Of a DNA stretch of 64,000 nt, positions 27,008 to 39,028 are shown piece after piece. Within the stretch, counting starts at the first letter, position 1. Each line of letters begins with the position of its first letter. The position numbers and the translations under genes were made by a program. Location: the NCBI GenBank assembly GCA_024305405.1, contig JAKNDB010000103.1:2418001-2482000 (forward strand), in the 5' to 3' direction. The notes beneath the pieces are model-generated. The model ran no database searches. It was given only the letters and a program-made list of their open reading frames with translations, and was not told the DNA's origin. This stretch comes from Dirofilaria immitis. Taxonomy: Eukaryota > Nematoda > Chromadorea > Rhabditida > Onchocercidae.

Positions 27008-30000
27008 TCAATCTCGAGCAGTGCTGCTGGAAAGGTCATTATCTCTGCTTTGTCCATTGAAATCCATTGTAAAAGGAATAGGAGTTACAACGACTTCACC
27101 AAAAACTTCAATATCTTCTTCATTATCCATCAATTTTCCTGTATTCATTTCTGAGACTTGGATGACCATATCTAACATTCCGCGTAACTAAAACATTTAA
27201 ATCATAACATAGCTACTTCATGTTAACTACAAAGTAGCTTCCCAAATTGAATACTAAGCAAAAAGTTCTAGATGTTTACCTCAGCTAATTTATTTCGAAT
27301 TTCAATTTCTCGTTGAACTGCACGATGAAGCCTAGAAAACATTTTTGCAATTTTTGCTCAATATTTTCATTCCCATAAATATCTGAAAAGATATGTGAAT
27401 CATAAATTATTTAGTGATCCATACTGATATTACGTACTCATTTCAATTTAGACCAAAATAATGATCTGTCATGCAGAAACCCATCGCTTTTCAGTAAAGT
27501 TCCTTTCTTAATTATTCCTGACAAGTGTTTTGACCATTGTTTGAAAGGAAAATAAATAGAACAAAAATAGTACAAAGCAATAATAACTCATATCAACAAT
27601 TCGGAGAGTTTAGTAAAAAAAAGCTAACCACACATAATATTTATTGTCTTAAGCAATATATGCAGATACTCAGGCCGAAAGAAATTCTGCATTAAAAATA
27701 CAAGTATTGGATAGATGGTATTGGACTTACGCCCTGATAGTGCCACTGTCAATGTTCCACGTTTGTAAATCTGAAAAAACAAAATATTTTAATTTTCAGA
27801 CTACCATTAATAATCTGGGATTAATTAAGACATAATCCCGGATTCTAAGATGACTGACGGTAAGACATCAGCATATCGCCAAATATTGGCATTTAGAATG
27901 ACACTTCTGTAAGAAAATTAAATGAAATAGAGAGGAGCAATGACAAAATAGTAAAAAGCAACCTGCATTAGTGCCCCGACAACAATATCAGGACGTGATC
28001 TGTAGTATTTTTCGCGAAAAAGAACATCAACTGCTTTCCAGTGCTTAAATCGTCGCAATAACAAATCAACTTTATTCAGTTTGGCCTAGAATTAAACGTA
28101 AATTAGCAACTTCAGTATATAAATAAATAAACAAATGAAAATAAATATGATTAAACAAATAAACTTAATCAAAAATTGTTTCTTTACGAATATGAAGATT
28201 GCACGATTCAACAAATCTATAAAGAATGAAAAAACCTGTGGAACACGAGCAGCAGAAAATGCAATCTTTTCTACAGTTCCACCTCGAAGTAGTTGATAAA
28301 CGGCAGGCGCATTCGAATGCATTCTGAAATGATATGTTGTAATGCCAACAAAAACAGATTTACAAATGATATAAGCTAAACGCTGTTAACATCAACATCT
28401 TCATATTGATTGATACAACAAAAATATAATATATTTGAAAATATGTAGGATACTTCATATGGTATTCAAGCCCTGCATTTTCAGCTTGTGCAGCTTTTAG
28501 AGATTCTTCCAGCTTTCCTGGCTCGTTCCGCATAGAAATTTGCAATAAATTACCCATACCTATAGCAATGAACTTGTCATTTGATGAAATCGATAACGTG
28601 AGCACCTGAAATAAGTGATAAAATGAAGCAAAAGAACTTCAATAAAAAAAAAGAACATCGAAGAAATCAAGTGAAGAATCTGCTTTACAATAATATTCAT
28701 TACGAAGGAGAATAATTTTGAATTAAAAATAACTAATCTAATGTCCTTACAAAGAAAGTACTTCGCACAACCATGAAACATACTTGAGCAGGTAAGCTGA
28801 ACGAATGAACCAGTCTATAATCACCGCTATCGAGGCTGAAAACATTCACCCTTTTATCTAGGCCACCGGAAAGAAGACGAGTACCTTTCGATGCAAGGCA
28901 AAGTGAAGTCACCTGAAAAAAAATTTTTAAGTAATATTAAGCAAAATAAAACATTAGCATAAAATATTCGAAAAAAAAATTATTTTCAAGAGTTTTTAGA
29001 AAACAAAATTAAGAAAATTCAAAATAAATTGAATTTGTTTCAAAGATATGCATGTCTACCGTTTTGTGATGATGATGAAGAGTATGATGCAAAATACCAC
29101 CAGAAGCAATATTCCAAAATTTAATAAGCTGTCCACCAGCCGTAACAACGAAAGCATCACCAGGAAGAAGGAGAATCTGCTCAATTGGTGAGCCATGATC
29201 CACAGACATCAGAGCTTCATTTCCTTCTGTTTCGGAACTCCAAACCTTCGCCGTATGATCATATGAGCCTATGAAATGAAAATTAAGGATCTATGATGGA
29301 TTCCACCATCTATTTTTTAAAGTGTAACAATGCAAAACAATCAAACTGTGCGCTAAGACTAAATTTATGATGAATTGAACAAAATATACAAGAGATGAAC
29401 TTTGATTCGTTATCAATTTAATGATGAAGAATTGTGGGTTATAAATAGAAAAGAGAGGAAAAAAGCAAACGCAGAAATCAATACCGCTTACGAATAGATG
29501 ATCAGAAAGAAGAGAAGCATCACTGCATCGAATATGATCGCTATGGACATCACTGAATACTTTCAGAGGAATAGATTTTGTCTCGGCAATATCCCATAAT
29601 TTGATACAGCCTTCATCACCCATTGTTATAAGTGTTCTTCCGGATCTTGTAAAATTACCTAAAAACTAAACGAAAAATAGAGAATTGATCAAAGAATATC
29701 AATATTAACAATGCTGCTGCAAGTGGTTGTAAATTACATAAAACCAAACATATTTGAAACGTACGTTTTCTATTTCAGTAATAGAATTTTTCAAATATGT
29801 TCTTAATAAAAAGTCAAAATATTTGCATGGGGAAGTAAACAAAATGAAATTGTCAACAAACCGTATGGACAGCGCTTTCATGAGCTTTAAAAATTCTTAA
29901 TGGGGCTTTCTTCCCATCAGAAGTAGCTGTCTGCTTCCGCACACTAAACAAACGAACTTTGCCTTCTTCGTCACCAACAGCTAAAAACATTTTAAAGGGA

Positions 30001-31164
30001 AAATATGACATATACAAACGGTTCATATCAAAGGTACAAATATTTTGAAATTAGCAAGTTTTTAAAAAGCAAAAGAGAAAGAACAAAACTTGAATTTCCG
30101 AACTTAATAAAATTCTACCAACTAAAAATATAATAAGATTCGCATTAATTGAAGCGGCATACTTTATTTCTATTTCACCCATATAATGAACATGTTTATT
30201 TCAACTATCTTCCAAGCAATCTTTGTAGTTCTAAAGAACCAAATTCAGGAATAATTTTTCAATATTAAATTTAATGTCCTATCCCTCTTTCACAATCAAT
30301 TAACTTCCTTTATTGATATATCATTCTAAATTATATTTTTCTTTTATCTAAAACTAATTTTATAATTCTTTAAAATTAAGTGAGAATTATCTTTTCATAC
30401 CACTGCTTCGCTACGTTTTTTAAAAGGCATATGTAACTTTATGTCATCATAATATTTATGACATAAATGCCCTTTATACATTACCATTATATCATTATCT
30501 CTCTTTACCACTACAAAATTTATATTATTTTTATACCACTCGATTTTCACGATAAACAATTCCAAATATTCGGTCCTCATCTATCAATTTCAAGTCGTAA
30601 AACTTGAAAAAACTGTTAAATTAAGAAAAAACATACCCAACAATTTACCATCACGACGAAATTTTACTCCATAAACAGCTTGTTTGAAACGTCCATACGT
30701 AGTTAAAGGTTCACAAACTGTGGTATCATAAATTGTCAGCTGAAAAGAAGCAAGATTTCTATCTAAGAAATAAATTTTTTTATCTAATATTATATTCGAT
30801 TTTTGGATGATCTTACTCATCTTAAAGAAATTTTCAAAAATACAATATGGAGAATGGTAATAAACCTTGACAGAAGAAGTGCTCGCGACCATATTGCTAC
30901 CTGTTGGAGAAAAAGATGTGCTGGAGATATTGCCTGGCTCTTGAAGGACTGCCAAACGCTGAAACATTTTTTTAAATCAATAACATTTTTATATTCGGCG
31001 TACGAACAATTTTCTGTAAAGAATGAAATTCTAACACGCTAAAAGAAGTTTGTACAATCAGATAGACTAACCTCCATACGTCGCCAATATAATACATCTT
31101 TCGAGAAGCGTTTCTGCATTTTATCGCTCATAATGCGAGCTGATGGCTTGTAAGGTTCCACCAT
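27008..31164 (-). CDS. UTP15: UTP15, small-subunit processome WD40 protein
   Basis: UTP15 belongs to the UtpA/t-UTP subcomplex that binds nascent pre-rRNA in the nucleolus and helps Pol I transcription and 18S maturation. The start is MVEPYKPSARIMSDKM at 31164, six bases after AATTACAG, a likely spliced-leader site. WD40 repeats follow across many short exons: GRFKQAVYGVKFRRDGKLL, AVGDEEGKVRLFSV, GDEGCIKLWD, SDHIRC, GSYDHTAKVW, HHHHKTVTSLCL and LLSGGLDKRVNVFSL match the UTP15 propeller closely. The C-terminal UTP15 domain includes RRFKHWKAVDVLF, RGTLTVALSGR and NFFRPEYLHILLKTI. Junctions checked are phase-consistent except exon 27280-27382, where IYGNENIEQKLQK passes to RLHRAVQREIEIRN only if one base is added in an A5 run (27342-27346 or 27351-27355). 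The TGA stop is at 27008. Its upstream neighbour on the same strand is DDX10, 290 bp away. Confidence 0.93.
27342..27355 (-). other. UTP15: Single-base frame break in UTP15
   Basis: Two T5 runs (plus strand) occur here. One missing T explains the switch between the DIYGNENIEQ frame and the RLHRAVQREI frame inside one 103 bp exon. With the added base the exon also reaches phase 0, as the next exon requires. Confidence 0.85.
30430..30480. repeat. Short inverted repeat in a UTP15 intron
   Basis: TTTATGTCAT and ATGACATAAA face each other across a 10-base loop, with weaker GGCAT/ATGCC pairing outside. It lies in the ~650 bp intron after the GRFKQAVYG exon. It could be a small MITE remnant or chance in AT-rich DNA. 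Confidence 0.5.
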
Positions 31165-31455
31165 TGTGTTCTGTAATTTCTTTTCCAAGCAGCTATAATA
31201 ATTTGAGTATATTACTATGGTTAAACTAAAATTAAAAATAAATGTACATGAAGTACTATATTGTCCTCTATAAATCTAGATATATGCCAATAGACACAGA
31301 AGCTAAAGAGAATAAAAATCTTCGAAACAAGTCAATCATATTATTTTATTTTCAATTACAAATGAAAGATCAATAAATCTAGTTTGCCACACATTCGGTA
31401 TATTCACTACAGCGACACAAAATGTATAAATATCTTTGCAATTAAAGAATGTTGA
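31165..31455 (-). promoter_or_regulatory. Intercistronic region DDX10 to UTP15 (putative operon spacer)
   Basis: 290 bp separate the DDX10 stop from the UTP15 start. The 3' end of the spacer is a splice acceptor (AATTACAG) with only AACACA before the UTP15 ATG, and there is no separate first exon. In nematodes this arrangement is typical of a downstream operon gene trans-spliced to a leader. Confidence 0.55.
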
Positions 31456-34400
31456 TCAAAGTGAGCGTAGCAATGCTAAGGCTTTTTCCTCGTCCTCTAA
31501 TAACTTTCTTTTCCGTTTGCGTACCAATGCCTTTTCATCATTTTTGTTACCACTGTCATCGGTTTCTTTCTGCAGAAAATAGTTTAACAGATACAATGAA
31601 ATTCATGGATATGTTTCATTCACTAAGTTTTATAATAAAAAAATTAGATAACAATGCATGCTAAATTTACATTTACATTTCTTGAACTGACTAAGCCTAA
31701 TTAAATTTCTATGAAAAAAACCTTTATTATTATATTATTATAACAATAAATTTAGAGAAACAATGAATAAAACGTATACATCATAGCTATTCGTAGAATT
31801 ATCTTCAATCTCATTCCATTCTTCGTCATATTTCTTTGGCTTGTCAGGATCAGGCAACCATGATAAATCTGGTTCATCATCCAAACTATTCCTTTCAGTT
31901 CCCAAATCCAATATTACTCCTTCCCCTTTATTTTGTGTTTTCTTCATTGCATCTTTCTGTTTCTCTTTCTTTTTCTGAATTACTTCAGTACGTATTAGAT
32001 TTTTAAAAAATCTACAGAAATTGTGTTAGAGAATTTTAGAATCTGACCTTCGCACTGAACAGGTCTACATCTATCCATGGAAAGTCTTATCGAGAAATGA
32101 AATAGAAAAAACAAAAACCAAAATAAAATTAAAGAAACTAATAAACTACTAAAGTAAGTAGGGCATCAAAATCTTAGAAATAAGAAAAAAGATAAAACAA
32201 TTACTTTTCTCCATATCTTTTGTTTCTCTTTGTATGTTATTTTATCAATCTGATCGATCTGTACCATTTGGCGTTTTGCCTCGTCTATATTGAGACCAGC
32301 CAACTCTTCTTCATTTGGAACGGCGGTAGAAAACGCTTTACCTTCCTTCAAAAAAATATAGTGTAAAACATGCTCGAAAAACTCCAAATTTGATTTAGTA
32401 TTTGTTGAACCCAAAAATAAATGCTTTCTTTACATAAATTCATTGTAGTAAATGCAAGGTTTTAACATATACGTTAAAAAACATATTAATAAAATTTGTC
32501 ACATGAACTAGTATTTAAGTGAAAAAAAGATACTACTATTTCCGTTCCATCATCTGTGAAAATCTTCTTCACATTTAATTTCACTCCTTTTTCAAAATTT
32601 TCCTAGCTAGTGCATGACGTGTCACAAGTTTTTTGATTCTCTTTTCGGTTCTTCCAGCACTTCGGCAACCTAAATATGTATGATAAAGACGCGATATACG
32701 GTCAAAAAGACAATATTTCATAAACTAAGAAACATTTCCGTTAATTTCTGTTTAAAAAAAGAAAAATATTGAAAGCATCAATGAATTTTTGAAAATAGCA
32801 TTAAATTATTTCTCTTCAATATTTACAGAACTAACTTTGTTTGGAAATATATCAAATATATTTTTCCGAGTTATTTTCAAAAAATCGTCATTGTCTTCAT
32901 CCAAACCATTATCATTCGCGCTTAATCTGAAATTGCTTTCCTCATCTTCATCCGTTGCATTACTTGCACTTGTACCTAACCCTAGATCGATTTCTTCATC
33001 TTCCACATCGTCTCCATTATCATCATTTTCCTCGTTCTTCTGAAATATAATCTAGGTAAGTGACATAACAAATCTACAATCCAACAAACATATAGAAAAG
33101 AATCCTACCACCGCAACTGCTTTTTATCTGTTTTTGCAGCTGAAATCATCATTTTCATTAATTCTTTAGCACTTTTCTCCCCTTCTTGCTTTTGACCTGA
33201 GTTCGCCTGCACGTTTCGATGTTTGTTTGCAATTCGTTTCAAAAATCGAATCCGTGGTGTAGCAGCAAGTCCATAAGATCTATAAAGGAACGTGAAAAAA
33301 AAACCTAAGACGAAAGTAACGCGAAATTCTATAATTAAAGACAATGATTAACTATCGTGTCTAAATATTTTGTTCATATCGTTTGCAGATTTATATTTGA
33401 GACATTTAATTTGAAAATACGAACTGATCAGTAAGTCTAATGTTTGTGACGAGTGAAATTTGGTGAAAGAAGGTTGTCGAAAGCAATTTAAGCTCTAAGC
33501 AATAAATTAAATAAATATTACGGAAAAATATATATGAATTTCTGAATTTAATAATGAATAATAATGAATTAACGAAATGAAAAATAATGAATTCACGAAT
33601 ACTTGGCCAATGCAGCGAGATCAATCGTATCCAAGCTGAAAACATCTTTGTTCTGCATCAGATAAACTGTTCGAATGTAAGCCACGAAACTCTGAAACAA
33701 GTGAAAAACACGAAAAATATATTTCGTTTCGCAAACACCAAGATATCATCAGATTATTAATAAACAAACTCTCTGAGCGAATTCTTTCATCCCCGGGTAT
33801 TGTGCAATTACCGATTGCAAACGTTTACTGATATCCATTATTCGATTTTCATTGACACTTGAATAAACTTGTTAGTCATTATTTGTTAGTATAAATTTGG
33901 CTGAATTGTGATAGCAATAAAACTGCAAAAATAATGTAGTGCAATTTTGATTATGGTAGCTACATCAAGAAGTCACTTTATTTTTTCAACTATTTATATA
34001 ATTATAACAGCAATTGCAAAAATTATGAGGAACAAACCTAATTTTAGTGATTGGAATGTTTTTTCTTGCAATCGTGCAAGCATGGCTTGTTCTTGCGTCG
34101 GTGTTAGGACTAAGATTGCTTCACCTTTAGCATCCATCCGCGCTGTACGTCCTACTCTAAATTTAACAATTAAAACATGAAAAAAACTAATTATGTACTA
34201 GATAGTGGTGAAGGAAATTTTGACAGATATTCCAGAAGCATGGAAAAATGAGGGAATTTCTGAATATTGAAAAGGAAGTACCAATTCAAAAATTAAAATT
34301 CATTATTTTCGCTAAAAAATTTTAGTCAATTACGACTCTACTAGTTTTTTTTAATCAATATAATTACGACTCTATTAGTTCTTCCCAATAAAACATTACC

Positions 34401-36631
34401 GATTCTCAAATGTTTTTTCTTATGTCAAATATGATTTTAATCACAAATTTTAATCAATAGAGTCGCAATTCTTTTTTCTGGAAGCAAAAACTATACAAAA
34501 TTAGAAATTAACCTGTGAATATAATCATCAACATCTACAGGACAGTCCAGCTGCAGTACTAAGTCGACACGAGTAAAGTCCAGTCCTCGACTAGCGACAT
34601 CAGTAGCAATCATTGCAGCCCCAGCTATTTTGTTGTTAAATTTTTGAAAACTTCCAGTCGTTTCATTTGATTCATCGTACCCCACAATCCCATCAGTGAA
34701 AGACCTGGTCGCAGATGGCAAAACGCTTCGGTCAAAAATCGCGCCTAAACATACCATTTCATAAATGGATAGCAGAAAAAAATAAATTACGAAATATATA
34801 AATTGGATAAAGAACTAATAACGACCTGCTTGCAGCATGAAACAAATATTAATGTTTTCTTCTTTCGATGATTTAATAAAAATGACCATAATGCATTGAT
34901 TTTGTCCTCATCACTGCATACAAAATAACTCTGCAAAATCTCTATTTTAGACATCCTAACAGTTGTCGGGATTTTTTAACTCCAATCCCTTGCTTACTTT
35001 CTTCACATTAAATCCATAATTAATCCTCATATTTGTTCACAGCAAAGTGAAACATCGGCTCCTTCTTACTGTTCCAAATATTTTTGGGATACAAAACCCT
35101 TAAAAATACAACTTAACCCATTGAAAGTATAAAAGAACATTTAAAAGGACTATTAACATTCTACCTGCTGCAGTGTTTCTGGTGTAGCTTGAGGAGCATT
35201 TTCGTGAGCAGATATATACAATGGATTTTTCAGCGCTAAACGCACCAAATCTTTCACATTTTTGGTTTGCGTGGCTGAGAAAAGTAATGTTTGACGACTG
35301 TTTGGCAAGTTTTCTAGGATTGCATTCATCTGTAGCAAGACGACATGAGTTACAACATTATTTCACTATTCAAAGCAGTCTGTTTCTAAAGATCGCGATA
35401 AATCAATTACAGCCGAAGAAAAGCAACAATTGAATCCTTCTATCTGACCATTTCTCGTCATAACGTTTGAATTTGTGTTACAAAACTGTATGATATATGC
35501 AATAATCTGAATGATGCTTTATGCTTTACCTGTCTTGAGAAACCAAGGTCTAAAATCCTATCCGCTTCATCAATAACAAGAATTTGTAATTGTTCACATG
35601 AAAATGTACTGTTCTCATCCATGTGTTGCAATAACCTGCCAGGCGTACATACCACAATGTTTACTGAACCTATTCGTTTATTTTCGAATTCTACATCAGT
35701 TCCTTAAAAATATAGACAGATTATTTTAGAACTTTATCTAAAAAATGAATCGAAAAAAAAATTAATATAGATGATGCTGCCTATCTGAAAATAAATAAAT
35801 CTTAAAATTGATATGCCTATCAAAAGATGATTTACAAAAACCAGAAGAGTTACGGCGAGTCAGATTTCATACTATATGTATGATGTTACCTACGTCTTAA
35901 AAAGCAAAAAAATGACTTTTAACGCGAATAAATATTGTGTTTAAACCAAATATATATATAAAACACCTCCAATAAGTACAGCAACAGAAAACTGATGATG
36001 TGCACCGATTTTATTCAAAACTTGATATGTCTGAAAAGCGAGCTCTCTAGTAGGACTAATAATCAAAGCACCTAATCCATCAACCATACGCGACCATCTC
36101 TGCCTCCACAAACATTCCAAAAGCTGCAAAGCCAATTAATGAAAAGTGGAAATTGCCAACCAAAAGTAAGGCTATAAACAGCTACTTCTAAAGAAAATTT
36201 CTGTATGATCAACACTAACGGGAATAAGGAAAGCAAGTGTTTTTCCACTGCCTGTTTTGGCAGCACCAACCACATCAGCACCGTTCAGTGAATACTGCAA
36301 TGATTCACGTTGAATATCAGTAGGATTTATGAAATTATTTTCCTCGAGACCTTGTTGTGTCGCTCTCGACAACGGCATTTGCGAAAATGAAGTAAGCGTA
36401 CCGCTATCTCCCTGTAATTCAGACATCTTTACTTTACGTAATACATACACAGCAGAATTATACTTGAATAAGATAAGGAAAATAAAAATTAACTCAAGTT
36501 AAAACATACTTTCACAAAATCGGTATATCGTGAAATTACAGACTCAATAGTCTCCTTTACAATTTTCCCATTTTTCCGTTTCCCAGAAATCCGTTTTTTG
36601 GAAATTTTGTCGCGCTGTTATGATGACGCAT
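31456..36631 (-). CDS. DDX10: DDX10 (Dbp4/Hca4-type) DEAD-box RNA helicase
   Basis: DDX10/Dbp4 is a nucleolar ATP-dependent RNA helicase of 90S pre-ribosomes, linked in yeast to U14 snoRNA release. All core motifs are visible: F-x-[13 protein letters not shown] (Q motif), AAKTGSGKT (Walker A), PTRELAFQ (Ia), TPGRLLQHM (Ib), [13 protein letters not shown] (DEAD), LLFSATQT (III), [11 protein letters not shown] (V) and HRVGRTAR (VI). The C-terminal extension also follows DDX10: [61 protein letters not shown] and a final KALALLRSL. The stop is TGA at 31456. Four exons need one added base each in A runs (34641, 33121, 32588 and 32642 on the plus strand); exon 32534-32669 needs two and is then an exact multiple of three. 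The first exon (36510-36631) starts at an ATG whose frame also needs one added base, so the N-terminus is provisional. Confidence 0.95.
32588..32592 (-). other. DDX10: Single-base frame break in DDX10
   Basis: A T5 run (plus strand). One more base restores ARKILKK to [14 protein letters not shown], which matches the conserved DDX10 K-rich segment ending in FTDEG in the human protein. Confidence 0.85.
32642..32645 (-). other. DDX10: Single-base frame break in DDX10
   Basis: A T4 run (plus strand). One more base joins VAEVLEEPK to [15 protein letters not shown]. With the break at 32588 this makes exon 32534-32669 exactly 138 coding bases, phase 0 at both ends. Confidence 0.8.
33121..33125 (-). 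other. DDX10: Probable single-base frame break in DDX10
   Basis: A T5 run (plus strand) in the [14 protein letters not shown] exon (33109-33279). Without an added base the exon ends in phase 2, but the next, acidic exon (KNEENDDNG) must be read from phase 0. One base in this run repairs it. Confidence 0.65.
34641..34645 (-). other. DDX10: Single-base frame break in DDX10
   Basis: A T5 run (plus strand) in exon 34513-34744. [15 protein letters not shown] and MKRLEVFK are in one frame and [15 protein letters not shown] in another. One added base restores the helicase frame and the exit phase needed to spell HRVGRTAR across the next junction. Confidence 0.9.
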
Positions 36632-37442
36632 TTATACAATGAGAAATAGTAATTGACTACTGTAATCGGATCAGCCTGAAGACATTTTTTTGATAAGTCG
36701 CTGTTCCAATGTACATCGGTGAAGGCGGACTGCGATTCTGAGAGGAGTCATTTCATAAAATGACGAAGCTGATTCTCGATGGTATTGACAAATTTCTGAC
36801 TGTCATTCATTTGATATCACAGAATCAGTACATCTGATCATACATCCAAAGCCTCATACGATGGCTTGCATTGCTATTGCGAACGAATAACAACTAATAA
36901 TTTATATAAAATTAATAAAAAATTCAAATGATAATCTATATGTATCGCACAGAAATTTGGTCCTTGAAGAATTCCAATTCATATCTTTCCATTGATTTTC
37001 AGACCCATTTTCTATGAAGAGAAACAAGTATTTCAAATAAAAATTCATGTTCAGATTCAAAACAGAAACATTAAAAGATGGGAAGGAAAGTTATTAAAAG
37101 AAAATCATAGGTTCTGGAATACTCTCGCACTTTTCATTTCATCGAAAGTTTGAATCTTACTTATCCTAATGATTAAAGAAATTGTTAAATCTATGAGGTC
37201 TAGACAAGCTACGTACAATTTTTAAAGCAAAGAAATTAACATATGAGAATGTTAAGATAATTAAGGTAAGTTACCAATTCGAAACAAATAAAATAAGCCA
37301 ATGCTTAATTTTTATTTACACGTCACTCTGTAATATAAATTAACTAATATCGAATGCATCCCTATGAGATTAAGATAGCAAAATGATAAAATCATTATTG
37401 TTTCAATTTTAATTTCTTTGAAAAGAAATTAGTCGAAATATA

Positions 37443-38307
37443 TTATTGTTTAGGTTTTTCTAGAAGAGACTGCTGTTGTTGCTTGATAGATCGAAGATGT
37501 GCTTGCGCTTCTTCTTCCGCCGCTTGTTTCTTCTGTCGCATTTCTGTGTATTGTTGAATTTCTTTTTCTAATTCTTTATTTAAATCATTTACTGCTTTTC
37601 CTTCAAACATCACTGCTACGGCACTTTCAACAGAAGGAGTTTCTAATTGCTTTATTGGCAACTCGCCCACTACTTCCTTATTTTCCAGGTGATATTTACT
37701 AGCTAAACGGTGCAACTGATCCTCCAATGATCGATGGGTCTGCAATAAATTAATAATCATTTATCGATGGAATTATTAACAGTCAGATATATTTTTAGAG
37801 ATAATGTTAAACAAGAAGCAAATACATTAAGTCTTTATCAAAGAATATAATCTACATCATAAAAATGGTGAGCTTTTAAAAGTTTTCTCCGATAAGTCGA
37901 TAGTGAAAAATCCCGCATTTATGAAATAAAAACAGACGTGAGAAAGATCATAAAATTTCCATTGTTATTTTTCATTACAACAATTTCATATTTCCATTTA
38001 TTGCGAAATTCTTTTACTCCAAAAGATTCCTTTAAATATAGACTAATACATTTTCTAAACAGCTATGATTTTCTTTACAGCTGCATCTTCCCGTTAAAAT
38101 ATTTGTAGCTAATCAATAAGACTGAAATGATAAAATTATTCTACTTCAGGTGTAACATCCACAAGTCCATCTGCTTTGCCAACCATCTTGGATTCATATT
38201 CCTTGATCTTTTCACGAACAAATTTTTTACTAAGTTATCAAACTTGAAACTTTGTCTCCTGTGCTTACCATTCGCCATCCTGAGGTTAATCCTGATCGTA
38301 ACAACAT
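37443..38307 (-). CDS. ATP5PF: ATP synthase-coupling factor 6, mitochondrial (F6)
   Basis: F6 is a peripheral-stalk subunit of mitochondrial ATP synthase. There are two exons. Exon 1 (38145-38307) starts MLLRSGLTSGWRMVSTG, a basic, Ser/Thr-containing mitochondrial presequence, two bases after an ATTATCAG acceptor. It continues FDNLVKKFVREKIKEYESK, which aligns with the LDPIQKLFVDKIREYKSK helix of human F6, and ends at CCTGAA|GTAGAA. Exon 2 (37443-37739) gives THRSLEDQLHRLASKYHL and a long charged helix ending QQQQSLLEKPKQ. Reading exon 1 in one frame needs two added bases, one in CC at 38258 and one in T6 at 38223. The exon is then exactly 165 bases, phase 0. The predicted length of 153 residues exceeds the vertebrate protein, with extra helical C-terminus. 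The nematode name would be atp-4. Confidence 0.8.
38223..38259 (-). other. ATP5PF: Two single-base frame breaks in coupling factor 6
   Basis: T6 at 38223-38228 and CC at 38258-38259 (plus strand) are each one base short relative to the inferred protein. Adding both joins the presequence, the RQSFKFDNLV segment and FVREKIKEYESK in one frame. Confidence 0.7.
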
Positions 38308-38462
38308 TCCTGATAATTATATTATGAACATTCGAAATAACGCAAACGATGAACTAAAAACAATGACTGACCGGATATAAAAATTAAAACGTCGATAACG
38401 CTACATGCTTCAGTATCAATAAAAAAAAAAAACATTTATCATGAAATTGAAATGGCATACGC

Positions 38463-38685
38463 TTATTTATTTATTTATTTATATTATATTACATTACATA
38501 TATACACAATAATATATATATATATATATTATTGTGTTATTTATTCATTCATTCATTCATCCATCCATCCATTTTTATTTATCAATGACATTTCCGTTCA
38601 ATATATTTTTATTTTCTTTCGCTTATAAAAAAAATAAATCTCAATTTTCTATATTAAATATATAAATAAATAAATATATATATAT

Positions 38686-38720
<35 letters not shown>

Positions 38721-38722
38721 TA
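38463..38722. repeat. TTTA, TA and ATTC/ATCC microsatellite cluster
   Basis: TTTA runs, then a perfect TA palindrome ending in ATTATTGTGT (about 38504-38537), ATTC and ATCC runs, and two further TA runs near 38670-38720. Confidence 0.9.
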
Positions 38723-38804
38723 TTTATATGTATTTTTAATATTTAACACAAAGATGTCACAAGTTTATTTTATTTATATTTCATTTTATCTATCTATTAA
38801 CATT

Positions 38805-39028
38805 TTATTTTAACTTAAGAATCTCATCCAATCTACCTGGAGAATCTTGTATGCGTGCAAAATCATAACTATACTTGGAATCTCACTATCAACAACACAT
38901 TTACTTCCAGAATCTTTAACCACTTTGCCGCCCTCGTCCCAAAACAATAAACCATGTTCATCCTGGGTATAGAACTTTCTGAACTTGAAGCGCAATGAAA
39001 ATCGCCATCCCAACAGATAATGCGCCAT
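38805..39028 (-). CDS. Possible small mitochondrial-type protein, unidentified
   Basis: Not recognised. An ATG at 39028 opens MAHYLLGWRFSLRFKFRKF, a basic amphipathic start like a mitochondrial presequence, followed by DEHGLLFWDEGGKVV and VVDSEIPS. As given, the frame then runs into a Leu/Ile-rich tail and stops near 38810. If one base is missing near AGTATAG (about 38885), the tail becomes YSYDFARIQDSPGRLDEI and stops at 38805, giving 74 residues that look more like real protein. The same kind of break occurs in neighbouring genes. No flanking exons were found. It could be a one-exon gene, a fragment or chance. Confidence 0.4.

Noticed and set aside
27722..27731. Splice donor GGGC|GTAAGT in UTP15 after TVALSG
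   Set aside because: Reading through gives GRKSNTIYPILVFLMQ joined to FFRPEYLH, which matches the UTP15 C-terminal domain; using the donor destroys the frame.
27008..38307. UTP15, DDX10 and coupling factor 6 as pseudogenes because of frame breaks
   Set aside because: All breaks are single missing bases in short runs, while domains, catalytic motifs and splice sites are intact; sequence error is more likely than decay.
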